The notes beneath the pieces are model-generated. The model was given only the letters and a program-made list of their open reading frames with translations, was not told the origin of the DNA and did not search any database. A stretch of DNA of 64,000 nt, from the NCBI GenBank assembly GCA_025936825.1, contig JAICSO010000016.1, positions 1 through 64,000 of the forward strand, given 5' to 3'. Position numbers and translations under genes: made by a program. This DNA comes from Terriglobales bacterium. Its GTDB lineage: Bacteria > Acidobacteriota > Terriglobia > Terriglobales > Acidobacteriaceae. Positions 1-7,504 of this stretch are shown in pieces. Positions within the stretch are counted from its first letter, which is position 1. Every line of letters begins with the position of its first letter.

Positions 1-49
1 GATTTCATCCAGGCCCGGTACCCCGGTCGGCAGTTTTTTTATGATTACT

Positions 50-490
50 CTATCGTGTGCGCTCAAGCTTTCCTCTCTTCTCGGAAACACGGCCGTCGAA
101 GGCGGCCTCCGGCCATACATCCTGAACCAGCCGTAACGTTAAGTCATTGCCAATGAAAGTGAGGAGCAGCCCGATTAACTGGGTAAGGAGAACGACTCCT
201 CCTTCCTGGGTCTCTTCCTGAGCTTGTGACGCAAGCTCGTCTAGACCCTTTAAGGAACCGTCCGCCGCGACTTCTACCGCGCTGAGATCGGGAGCATCCG
301 CTCTTGCCAGGGTCAGAGCACGGGAAAGGAGCGAGCGAAAACCGGCAAGTCCCGCGAGTGTAATTAGGGCGAGTCGCAGCTTGGCAAAGACGCGAAAGGC
401 CGCAGACTCCGCTGGCTCGGAGTTCTCGCCCGCAACGGCTTCGTAAGCAAGAAGGCGTTGCGCCAAATGTCGCGACTCTGGAAGACTCAC
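50..490 (-). CDS. Hypothetical protein, paralogue of its upstream neighbour
   Basis: A 146-residue soluble protein with no signal peptide or clear catalytic motif. It shares with the upstream gene (525-1130) the block LAGFRSLLSRALTLARA followed by a VAADGSL stretch, then a Leu-rich segment (LLTQLIGLLLTFIGNDLTL) that could be an amphipathic or buried helix. Against the 201-residue paralogue it lacks the last ~55 residues. The pair is transcribed leftwards with a 34-nt gap, so it is probably one transcription unit made by tandem duplication. I recognise the family only as uncharacterised; no function is proposed. Confidence 0.7.
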   Translation of the reverse strand: MSLPESRHLAQRLLAYEAVAGENSEPAESAAFRVFAKLRLALITLAGLAGFRSLLSRALTLARADAPDLSAVEVAADGSLKGLDELASQAQEETQEGGVVLLTQLIGLLLTFIGNDLTLRLVQDVWPEAAFDGRVSEKRGKLERTR

Positions 491-524
491 GATTTGCCTC
501 TCATGCAGCGCGCGAATGCGGCAC

Positions 525-1130
525 TCAGTTCGGCTTGGGGCTTTTAATTGCTGCCACTACCGCCAATACCGTCGCCGTGTTTAGGACGTTTCCCGAGATA
601 GTCATCAGCGCTTCGGTCACGGGCGGATATTGCTCCGCCAGTCTCTGGAGACGCGCACTGACGCCTTGGAGATGATCAACTTCATTGACGATCGCTTCAA
701 AGCCCATAGGTATGCCGCTCTTGGAGACGAACTTAAAGTCTGGAAGACTGTCAGATGTCACAAGCTGCAACGTCATAGGTTCGCCCACAACTCGGATGAG
801 CAGCCCCAATAACTCGGTGATGAGAATTATTCCTGCCTCTCGAACTTGGGCCTCGTCGACTTGAGGCTGAAGATCGTCTAAACCTAGCAAGGAGCCATCT
901 GCCGCGACCTGCATGGCGTTAAGGCCGGGAGCCTTCGCTCTGGCCAGCGTCAGCGCACGAGAAAGCAGCGAGCGAAATCCGGCAAGTCCCGCTAATGTAA
1001 TTAGGGGCTGGCGCAACCTTTCACAGAGCCCAAAGGCCGCGAACTGCGTCGGCCCGGAGCTCTTGCTCCCGGTATTTTCGTGAGCAAGAAGTCGCAGAAC
1101 CAAATCTCGCGTCTGCGCGGGAAGCATCAT
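525..1130 (-). CDS. Hypothetical protein, longer tandem paralogue
   Basis: A 201-residue protein, first gene of a leftward pair. The core (residues ~40-130) matches the downstream paralogue, with the same LAGFRSLLSRALTLARA block and a DGSLLGLDDLQ segment. It has an extra C-terminal region (~145-201) with a predicted helix and an Ala/Val-rich end (NVLNTATVLAVVAAIK) that may be a membrane-associated helix. The Leu/Ile-rich stretch ILITELLGLLIRVVGEPMTL is conserved between the copies. Function unknown; both copies keep intact frames, which argues they are expressed genes. Confidence 0.72.
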   Translation of the reverse strand: MMLPAQTRDLVLRLLAHENTGSKSSGPTQFAAFGLCERLRQPLITLAGLAGFRSLLSRALTLARAKAPGLNAMQVAADGSLLGLDDLQPQVDEAQVREAGIILITELLGLLIRVVGEPMTLQLVTSDSLPDFKFVSKSGIPMGFEAIVNEVDHLQGVSARLQRLAEQYPPVTEALMTISGNVLNTATVLAVVAAIKSPKPN

Positions 1131-1307
1131 TTCCGTTCGTTACCCTGCAAAATTCCTGCGACACCGGAGGTGAAAACGTTCACCTAATGTAACGCGTTTG
1201 GGTGTCGCTCGGATAGGGCGCGCGCCTGCTTCATCGGACTTCTGTGCGCGAAGAGCCCATCCTAGATCATTGTTTAGCCGCTGTCCCCAATTAGGATGAC
1301 GCCGCCG

Positions 1308-2090
1308 CTAGTCGTGGAGAACGACGTTGAGAAGTGAACTGTGAACCTGTAACCCGCCTTCCGCGCCCCCGGCGTAGTCGATGAATCCCAACTTCCTGAA
1401 CCGGTTCATGAAAAAGCTCACCCGCGAGCGAGTGGTCCCCACCATCTCGGCGAGAGTCTCCTGACTGAGCTTCGGAATCACGGTTTCAGGAATCCCTTCC
1501 TTGCCGAACTGAGCAAGCATGAGAAGGACACGGGCTAACCTTTTCTCGCTCGAATTAAACAGTTGGTCGACCAGATCCTCTTCGTATCGAATGTTCCGGG
1601 TCAACAAATATGCGACGAACAGATCGGAAAGAGTCGGTTCGCGGTGAAGCGTATCCACCATGGCCTTTTTTTCAATTCTCAGAACAGCGCAATCGGTCAT
1701 TGCGTTTGCAGAACCCATGCGGAAATGTTGACCTGCAAGCGAACCTTCGCCGAAGAAACTCCCCTCACTCAATATACCGATCGTGGCTTCCTTGCCATTC
1801 TTGGAGACGACGGTGAGTCTTACCTTGCCTGTCTGCAGATAAAACACTGCGTCGGCAGGATCCCCTTGGGCGAAGATGGTTTGCTTTTTCGGAAAGAGCA
1901 GAACTCTCCTGCCTTCGCCGATGGTGTCGAGGAACACATGGGGGTCGAAGTTGGGGCGGTTCTTGGGGGCTGGCGGTGGACGAGTAGAATTCCGCGTGAG
2001 TCGCGGTTTCTGTTCAATCGGCGCCACGACGGCGACTTTCGTCGAACCTTTGGATTCGCGAAGCGAAGCCATGGGCACACCCCCGCTCAT
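1308..2090 (-). CDS. Crp/Fnr-family transcriptional regulator
   Basis: A 260-residue Crp/Fnr-superfamily activator or repressor. Residues ~50-155 form a cyclic-nucleotide-binding-like beta-roll (IFAQGDPADAVFYLQTGKV, then GSFFGEGSLAG). Residues ~175-245 form a winged helix whose recognition segment is LSQETLAEMVGTTRSRVSFF (208-227), the typical HTH_Crp signature. No N-terminal Cys cluster of the FNR type is visible, so an Fe-S oxygen sensor is unlikely. The first ~40 residues are polar and Pro-rich; a second Met at residue 7 is an alternative start. It stands alone, and its target genes cannot be read from context. It is divergent from the secreted-protein gene at 2243. Confidence 0.93.
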   Translation of the reverse strand: MSGGVPMASLRESKGSTKVAVVAPIEQKPRLTRNSTRPPPAPKNRPNFDPHVFLDTIGEGRRVLLFPKKQTIFAQGDPADAVFYLQTGKVRLTVVSKNGKEATIGILSEGSFFGEGSLAGQHFRMGSANAMTDCAVLRIEKKAMVDTLHREPTLSDLFVAYLLTRNIRYEEDLVDQLFNSSEKRLARVLLMLAQFGKEGIPETVIPKLSQETLAEMVGTTRSRVSFFMNRFRKLGFIDYAGGAEGGLQVHSSLLNVVLHD

Positions 2091-2242
2091 TCGCTCAGTC
2101 CACGTTCCAGCATATTATATCGCCTTTGCGCCCGTGTCATTCTGCGTCATGGCGTGACTGGATATTCAGTGTTTCATGTATTTCGGCGGGAATAAGCAAG
2201 TGCTAGGTTGGTATTGCTTGCGGGCGCAAATGTCTCGACGAC

Positions 2243-3040
2243 ATGACGAACTTAGGACATTTCCGTTTTGGCGCGGTGGCCGTCCTGCTGGTCTGCGCCG
2301 CAATATTGCAGACAGTCCCGCTGGGTGCTGAACAGGTACGCGTGCGCCACATGGAAGGCCTGATGCACGGCTTTCTTGCGCTGCGTTCGCTCGATGGCAA
2401 GCGCCTTGCCGATGGTGAGATGACGCAAATTGCAGAGGGGGATCGCGTCACCAGCCATCTGATTTTTCGCTTTAGAGATGGTTCACTATATGACGAGACG
2501 ACCATATTCTCTCAGCGAGGCGCCTTCCGGCTTTTGACCGATCATCTCGTGCAGCGCGGCCCGTCCTTCAAGCAGCCCATGGAGACCTCGATCGAAGCAT
2601 CTTCAGGCCAAGTAACGGTGCGATATTGGGATCACGACGGCAAAGAGAAGACGCTGAAGGAACGACGTGACCTGCCGTCCGATGTCGCCAACGGACTGTT
2701 GTTTACGCTCGTGAAGCACATCCAACCAAACGTGGCACAAACTACAGTGTCGCTAGTAGCGACCACTCCTAAGCCGCGAGTAGTGAAACTTGAGATCCTT
2801 CCGGAGGGTGAGAAAGCGGTAACAAGTGGCAACACCAAACACGAAACTGTACGTTACGTCGTGAAAGTGAAAATCGGAGGGGTAGCCGGATTGGTGGCGC
2901 CGCTCTTGAAGAAGCAGCCTCCGGACACGCACGTGTGGGTTCTTACTGGCAACGCCCCGGCTTTCGTCAAGTTTGAAGGGCCACTCTATGCCGATGGCCC
3001 CGTGTGGAGAATTGAATTGGCAACTCCGGCAGGATTCTAG
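2243..3040 (+). CDS. Secreted hypothetical protein
   Basis: A 265-residue protein with a convincing Sec signal peptide (residues ~1-29, hydrophobic core FGAVAVLLVCAAILQTVPLGA, cleavage near GA-E). The mature part is beta-rich, with motifs such as LIFRFRDGSLYDETTIFSQRGAFRL and PDTHVWVL that resemble periplasmic lipid-handling or DUF3108-like beta folds. That resemblance is only by eye. It is probably periplasmic. It is divergent from the Crp-family gene and may be controlled from the shared 150-nt intergenic region. Function unassigned. Confidence 0.8.
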   Translation: MTNLGHFRFGAVAVLLVCAAILQTVPLGAEQVRVRHMEGLMHGFLALRSLDGKRLADGEMTQIAEGDRVTSHLIFRFRDGSLYDETTIFSQRGAFRLLTDHLVQRGPSFKQPMETSIEASSGQVTVRYWDHDGKEKTLKERRDLPSDVANGLLFTLVKHIQPNVAQTTVSLVATTPKPRVVKLEILPEGEKAVTSGNTKHETVRYVVKVKIGGVAGLVAPLLKKQPPDTHVWVLTGNAPAFVKFEGPLYADGPVWRIELATPAGF

Positions 3041-3282
3041 TCGTTCCCGCTTGCACCGACGAAAGACCTTTAGAAAACTTCTTGCTCACCCGTGTTAGGG
3101 GTTTGCCGACCAGCCCCGTTGTTCAGAATGAATCGTTTTCAAGGTTCGCGCATCGAATAGATATCAGCTAAGTTTGATTCAACCCGCAGTTGAAAGTCGG
3201 TCCCGCCAACCAGCGTCACCCACCCTTATCACTCGCAGCGATTCATCTAAGCAGAAATTCGAAAATAGAAACAGGTACCACA

Positions 3283-3483
3283 ATGGAACAAGGAATAGTG
3301 AAATGGTTTAACGACGCCAAGGGATACGGCTTCATCAGCCGCCAGTCTGGCGATGACGTGTTCGTCCACTTCTCAGCCATCCAGTCAAACGGCTTTCGCA
3401 GGTTGCAGGAAGGCCAAGCAGTCAAGTTGGAAGTGGCCAAGGGACCGAAGGGGCTTCAGGCGGAGAACGTTCGAACAATCTAA
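3283..3483 (+). CDS. Cold-shock domain protein (CspA family)
   Basis: A 66-residue single-domain CSD protein that binds single-stranded nucleic acid and acts as an RNA chaperone. RNP1-like KGYGFISR and RNP2-like DVFVHFSAI motifs are intact, with the typical opening [15 protein letters not shown] start at the ATG at 3283 because family members begin right at this Met; the frame stays open further upstream to 3190, but that part is not cold-shock sequence. The ~240-nt region upstream is consistent with the long 5' leader common for csp genes. Single gene. Confidence 0.95.
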   Translation: MEQGIVKWFNDAKGYGFISRQSGDDVFVHFSAIQSNGFRRLQEGQAVKLEVAKGPKGLQAENVRTI

Positions 3484-3575
3484 CAAACTGAAGCAATTTG
3501 TCCGGAGCACAAATCACTTCCGGGCATTTGTTTTTCTACGGATCTCCCGCGAGCAGTGGAAGAGGGTACGACTAT

Positions 3576-4046
3576 TTACGACAGGCGCAGACTCATTAGG
3601 GAGGCCCGGGCGGTTCCGCCATTGATACTAGGAATGATGGCCAATTCGAGCACAGAGACATCTGTGAGATCGACTTGATGTTCCTCAACCTCGCGCACGG
3701 TCTCAGGAGGACTGAAATTCCATTGTTGGCGGACAATTTCCCGAAACGAGTTTCCGTCGGAGGACCATCGCAACACGAACTCTTGCGTTCGCGCTGATTC
3801 CTTTTCTTCAAACACCAGCCATATGCGTTTCAGTCGTTGCGGCTGATCAAAGATCAGGCGAATCGTCTGAGGACCTGGTTCTGCTGCACGCCAGCCCCGC
3901 GAGCCTCCTGCCAAGAAGGCCGACTCGACCGGAAAGTCTTTGTCCTCCGAGGTAATCTCAACAATCGCGGCCCGCTCCACGTCCAGCCAGCCTTCCGCGC
4001 GAGATCGAATTGTCTCTGCACTGGGGGTAATTATCCGCTTACGCAT
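3576..4046 (-). CDS. Discoidin-like (F5/8 type C-like) beta-sandwich protein
   Basis: A protein of ~156 residues if it starts at the internal Met (MRKRIITPS...); the open frame runs up to 4112. The pattern IRLIFDQPQRLKRIWLVFEEKESARTQ, then FVLRWSSDGNSFREIVRQQWNFSPP, resembles the core of coagulation-factor-5/8 type C (galactose-binding-like) domains. In those, a substitution in a ligand shifts an apparent profile along beta strands. No signal peptide is seen, which is unusual for a carbohydrate-binding module. Probable ligand-binding stand-alone domain; ligand unknown. Confidence 0.7.
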   Translation of the reverse strand: MRKRIITPSAETIRSRAEGWLDVERAAIVEITSEDKDFPVESAFLAGGSRGWRAAEPGPQTIRLIFDQPQRLKRIWLVFEEKESARTQEFVLRWSSDGNSFREIVRQQWNFSPPETVREVEEHQVDLTDVSVLELAIIPSINGGTARASLMSLRLS

Positions 4047-4603
4047 ACATGCCTTAGTGTACATCTGCGGCGCAGTCGGACACAGTGTGTCGGGACGAAA
4101 GAACATCTTCAACTCAGAGTGCGAGACCTTGGTTTAAACTCAGACTTAGATCTCCATTGAGGAGAAGATTCATGTGTTTGGCGCGAACAACCCGCGAATA
4201 ATAGATCGCGTTTCTCACTCTTCCCCTGAGTGACGCCAATTCAGCTCGTACTCACTTATCAAGCTCTTGATTCGCCGTCTCTGCATCTCCAATTCAGGGT
4301 TGCCCAAAGGATGACGAATCGTTTGCTTCCACAAGCCAAGTCTTGCAAGCTTGGTATTCGCTCTCATTCAAGATGAAGTCGTTCGAGAGTTTGGGAAGCG
4401 GTTTCATTCAGCTATTTCCTACAGACGCCGGTCCTGCGCACGCCCGTCCCGCCAAGGGATTTGTTAGTTGACTCACCATGGCCGCGTCGTAGTAGTTCAA
4501 TCGTGCTGCAGAGCATTGAGTTCCATTATGAACTGCTGACTGCTTACTGGGTAGCAGGAGCGTTCTGATCCAGACCCGCTGTACTACTCCACACGCCGGG
4601 AAC
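4047..4603. other. Gene-poor stretch with possible degraded small ORF
   Basis: No confident gene. On the minus strand between 4407 and 4215 two overlapping frames read as one peptide if joined: an N-terminal part with LNESEYQACKTWL, and a C-terminal part (50-aa open frame 4367-4215) with HPLGNPELEMQRRRIKSLIS and then EYE. Its rhythm recalls the N-terminal helix pair of small XRE/HigA-type antitoxins, but no helix-turn-helix follows. I treat it as possible relic coding sequence. The rest shows no clear signal. Confidence 0.25.
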
Positions 4604-4690
4604 TTCGAGATGAGGCATGGGCGGACCTGCAAATAGCCGCTGGCAGGGTTTTGCCAACCAGCGGGCAAACGCGCAGTTAGACTCTCGGCA
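4604..4690 (-). pseudogene. 3'-terminal remnant of a B12-binding/radical SAM gene
   Basis: The minus strand reads ARWLAKPCQRLFAGPPMP, clearly related to ARWMAKPCRMLFSARPLP at the C-terminus of the intact radical SAM gene at 7505-9025 (about 11 of 20 positions identical). Only the extreme 3' end remains; the expected upstream region is occupied by unrelated small genes. It is a relic of a second copy or of an earlier gene replaced by recombination. Confidence 0.55.
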
Positions 4691-4916
4691 GCCCGAATAT
4701 AGGGTTCCCCATGCACCCGTCAGTTTCAGTCTTCGGAGGAGTACCGGATGGCCAGCGTTTGCTCTTTGCATGTCCGGAGCGTGTCTTTGCTTTTGCTTGC
4801 AGTACAAGCTGCCGCGCCTCTGCAATCAGCAGGGTTGCGGTTGCGATCAGGTCGTGGGACTGGGACACCAACGATTCTGCGCGTTCCGTAATCCTGCCTG
4901 CCTGTTCCACCGTCAT
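4677..4916 (-). CDS. Small hypothetical helical protein
   Basis: A 79-residue open frame beginning MTVEQAGRITERAESLVSQ, with a heptad-like helical first half (AESLVSQSHDLIATATLLIAEARQLVLQAK) and a basic, then unstructured tail. Its ATG lies 4 nt after the stop of the 50-aa gene at 4921-5073, so the two are probably co-transcribed. The tail runs into the radical SAM remnant region in another frame, so the C-terminus may be artificial. Moderate to low certainty. Confidence 0.4.
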   Translation of the reverse strand: MTVEQAGRITERAESLVSQSHDLIATATLLIAEARQLVLQAKAKTRSGHAKSKRWPSGTPPKTETDGCMGNPIFGLPRV

Positions 4917-4920
4917 TTCG

Positions 4921-5073
4921 TTACGCCGCTTCGCGATATCGCCGATCCCGCCGATTTTCTTCACGTTCCAGTGCCTGATTGAGTTGGGTTGCAAGTTCAG
5001 TAAGCTTGGTTGGATCCATTTCTTTACTGACCTGCTCAGCAAGATTACGCCAATCACTGGGTTCCGGGGTCAT
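4921..5073 (-). CDS. 50-residue conserved-type small protein
   Basis: A short gene read directly from the sequence: it begins MTPEPSDWRNLAEQVSKEMD, then has KLTELATQLNQALERE and ends in RRYREAA. It is highly charged and predicted helical. I recall very similar tiny proteins (WRxLAEQxSxEMDPxKLxELxxQLxxAL pattern) as recurrent orphans in Acidobacteriota genomes, of unknown function. A purine-rich segment GAAAGG lies just upstream of the ATG. It heads a probable two-gene unit with 4677-4916. Confidence 0.7.
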   Translation of the reverse strand: MTPEPSDWRNLAEQVSKEMDPTKLTELATQLNQALEREENRRDRRYREAA

Positions 5074-5390
5074 GGAAAACACCTTTCTATGTCTCGCCTT
5101 TTCTCAAGCTACTCTGGGTTAAACTGCGAATCTGAGCACAATTGCACAACGCTCCTCTTCTCCGGCGCAAATCCCCCAAAAGTTCCAGTAGTGTTCCTGC
5201 CCCTACCTAAATTCTGGGCCGGCTACGCCAGAAGACATCGCGGAAATGTTTTCCGCCTGCTTGGTTCCACCTCTTCAGTTGCCAGTTCAAACCGTCTTTC
5301 GTGTACCCAGCTTTTCAATCTTCGCTGCCTTCGTTTTTGAGCAAACTATGCATACCGGAGGAACGCCGTCAAGGTTTCCCTCCGGCTCCC
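5074..5390. other. Intergenic stretch without recognisable gene
   Basis: About 317 nt between the 50-aa gene and the DUF5655-like gene. Short open frames exist on both strands, but none has family-like sequence or a convincing ribosome-binding site. The part just right of 5074 probably holds the promoter of the small leftward genes. Confidence 0.4.
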
Positions 5391-5909
5391 TCACGTCTCG
5401 AACTTTGACTGAACCCTCGCGCCGCCTGCTCCCTTCTTTGACTTGGCGCGAACCTTGAGCCCTTTCGACATCAGCACATTCGACAGTTCGTACGCTTCCT
5501 GAAGCCAATCGGTAATGGGAGGCTCAACCTCATCGCGGTGACTGATATGGATAATGTGGTAGAGCTTGGACTTCGAGGCCCGGTCAACAGGTCGCACCTG
5601 AGGCGCCTTTAGGACACGACCGAGAAATACGCAGAGTTCGAGGACGTTCCTCTTAGGACGCACGAAGAAGTAGCAGTGCTTGCGCGAAAACATAATCGAC
5701 TTGTGTGAGGCGTAAATCCGATGATCGCCGAAGGAAACCGCTGTTTCGCGCAGGCGCTCCCAAGCGTCCCTGAGATCATCCGAGAGATCTTGGGTGAGAG
5801 CAGCTTCGGTGGTCGTCCAACAGTCGTGCTCTTCTCCGTCCTCGATCCACTGCTTGCAGTGGTAACCGACCGGGCATACGTCAAAATTCTACCGGCAATT
5901 CTCAGACAT
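5391..5909 (-). pseudogene. DUF5655-like protein gene interrupted by in-frame TAG
   Basis: The coherent protein frame begins MSENCR at 5909 and then meets TAG. It resumes NFDVCPVGYHCKQW, then DCWTTTEAALTQDLSDDL, then MFSRKHCYFFVRPK, and ends with PPITDWLQEAYELS. The second half matches the pattern of DUF5655 domains (the SR.Y.FFVRPKK strand and the final W..EAY). The C-x5-C spacing after the stop fits a small metal site. No ATG, GTG or TTG follows the TAG in frame until the internal ATG at 5693, which would cut the domain. So it is a nonsense-disrupted gene, or a sequence error, or a 100-residue N-truncated product. Confidence 0.6.
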
Positions 5910-6584
5910 TTCGAAGTCGCCAACTCCCTTGCCGATGAGAACAGCGGGGTACCTCATCAGAACCGTCCCAATTGCAGGAAGTGGTTGCTAGTCCGTAAGG
6001 AATATTACCCTGCCATAATTGAGACGACGGTCCAAGTGCATTAGGGAGCTGTGCCCGGTCCAGCCAGCGGTCTGACCTTCTGGACCCTGCATCCGGAATT
6101 GATTTTGTCTATCTTGCTCGCAACGGCCGGTTCGCCTTTTGGGTGCGACAAGGGTGCAAGACGCGGTATCGCCTTGCCGAGGCGATGACCTCGGTCCTGC
6201 TTTGTTGACCTCTGCAGTGACAGAGTCCCCACGAGTCGTAACTTATTGAAACCCGGCGGATAGCGCCTTACCGCCCTCAAAAGCACCCTTGGGAACCCTA
6301 ATTGGACGCGTCGTGGACGCGCGCGAAAACGCCCTGGACGCTGCAGCCCCGCGGCAGTGGTTTCGACCATTTTTCGGTTCCGCACGTCCAAAACGTCCAA
6401 GTCGTGTCTGGCTTACGGCCGACAAGTCGACCACTTTCTCTAAGCAGCGATAAGTCCGGTTAGACCTGCGCTACCGGTGTGCCACCAGTGTGCTTAATTC
6501 CAGGCGTCACGGTGACGTGTCCAAGTTTGTCCCGATCATAGGCTTATCAACGCCACTCTGAAGCCGTCTCTTCGCCGAGCAGCG
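5910..6584. other. 675-nt stretch without recognisable gene
   Basis: No frame on either strand gives family-like protein. Minus-strand open frames at 6041-6400 and 6243-6434 are Arg/Pro-rich, as expected of chance frames in GC-rich DNA. The stretch lies between a nonsense-disrupted gene and a tolC pseudogene and is best read as decayed accessory DNA. Confidence 0.4.
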
Positions 6585-6728
6585 ATGGAAACCAAACAAC
6601 AGGCGTCTTTCGGACAAGGAGCTAGTCACTGCCGTCGTTGGGCGGACTTGTACAACCAGCAGGCGAAAGAAGCAGAAGCGTTAGCCGCTTTACATGAAGA
6701 CATGGCGAAGTCGGCAGAACAGAAGTAA
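6585..6728 (+). CDS. 47-residue protein, remnant-like, linked to efflux pseudogene
   Basis: A short frame METKQQASFGQGASHCRRWA, then LYNQQAKEAEALAALHEDMA, ending SAEQK. The HC...L...Y..QAKEAEALAALHEDMAK rhythm recalls the C-terminal helix of small hypothetical proteins found beside heavy-metal RND efflux genes (a family resemblance by eye only). It sits ~100 nt upstream of the tolC-type pseudogene in the same direction, consistent with one former efflux locus. It may be the surviving 3' part of a longer gene. Confidence 0.4.
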   Translation: METKQQASFGQGASHCRRWADLYNQQAKEAEALAALHEDMAKSAEQK

Positions 6729-6830
6729 GGAAGCACATCCATGACCCCATCACTGATGTTGCTCAATTCAAAAGCCGCTTCTCTCCGGCTCTCAGCCGGA
6801 GAGAAGTGGCAGTGTGCCAGGGAGATTTTC

Positions 6831-7478
6831 ATGAACCCACGAGTTGTGAAAGCCGCGGCCCCTCTACTGCTGTTCGTTGGACTCAACTTTTGGCCACGAA
6901 GCAAGGCTTTCAGTTCAGGCGGTCCCGAAAGACTCTCCTCACGCTACGCAGTGTGCTGAGTCTCAGATTGTCACGCTAGAGGAACTAGTTTGCGAAGTCC
7001 TCGCGCGTAATCCAGCAATGGCAAGCGGAGTTCACGAAGTGGAAGCGCAGAGGCGTAAGGTTCCCCAGGCTTCTGCACTGCCGGCCCCGCCCGTAAGCGT
7101 TGATTGATGGGCAACGCCCCGCCCTTTCAGCGTACAAACTGGCGATCCGTCGAGCTATCGGAGTCTGAGCGCGATGCAGATGCTGCCCTTTCCGGGTAAG
7201 CGCAATCTGCGAGATTAGATTGCTGGCAAGGAAGTCGATGCCAGTAGATGGGATCTGGAAGGAGTGCGTCGCCGTGTGGCTGCGGACGTGAAAAAACTGC
7301 CCACTACGATTACTGGTACTACGACAAAGCGATCCGAACTACTCAGGAGAACCGGGACCTCCTCACCAAGCTTTCGCAAATTGCTGAAGCTCGTTATCGT
7401 GTGCGGAGAGCAGCTGCGCGGATCAGCAACCGGCCCGTGAAAAGGAACATCTTAATCAACTGTGCAGAAGTATCTTAG
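6831..7478 (+). pseudogene. TolC-family outer-membrane efflux protein, broken
   Basis: Fragments of one protein lie in successive frames. A signal-like N-terminus begins at ATG 6831 (MNPRVVKAAAPLLLFVGLNF). Then comes AESQIVTLEELVCEVLARNP and VEAQRRKVPQA, ended by TGA at 7105. Next is PRPFSVQTGDPSSYRSLS then MQMLPFPGKRNLRD, ended by TAG at 7216. Then IAGKEVDASRWDLEGVRRRV, and after a frameshift near 7300 HYDYWYYDKAI and TTQENRDLLTKLSQIAEARY. These are hallmarks of the first helical repeat of OMF (TolC/CusC-type) proteins. At least two stops and two frameshifts are present, and the second repeat is absent. No RND or membrane-fusion gene remains nearby. Confidence 0.8.
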
Positions 7479-7504
7479 CCTTGTGAAAGGCGCAAAAGCT
7501 AGAA

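Noticed and set aside
1563-2195. 210-residue plus-strand open frame opposite the Crp-family gene
   Set aside because: It is the antisense frame of a gene with clear Crp motifs and itself shows none.
6041-6434. Two overlapping minus-strand open frames in the gap before the efflux pseudogene
   Set aside because: Arg/Pro-rich chance translation without domain pattern or ribosome-binding site.
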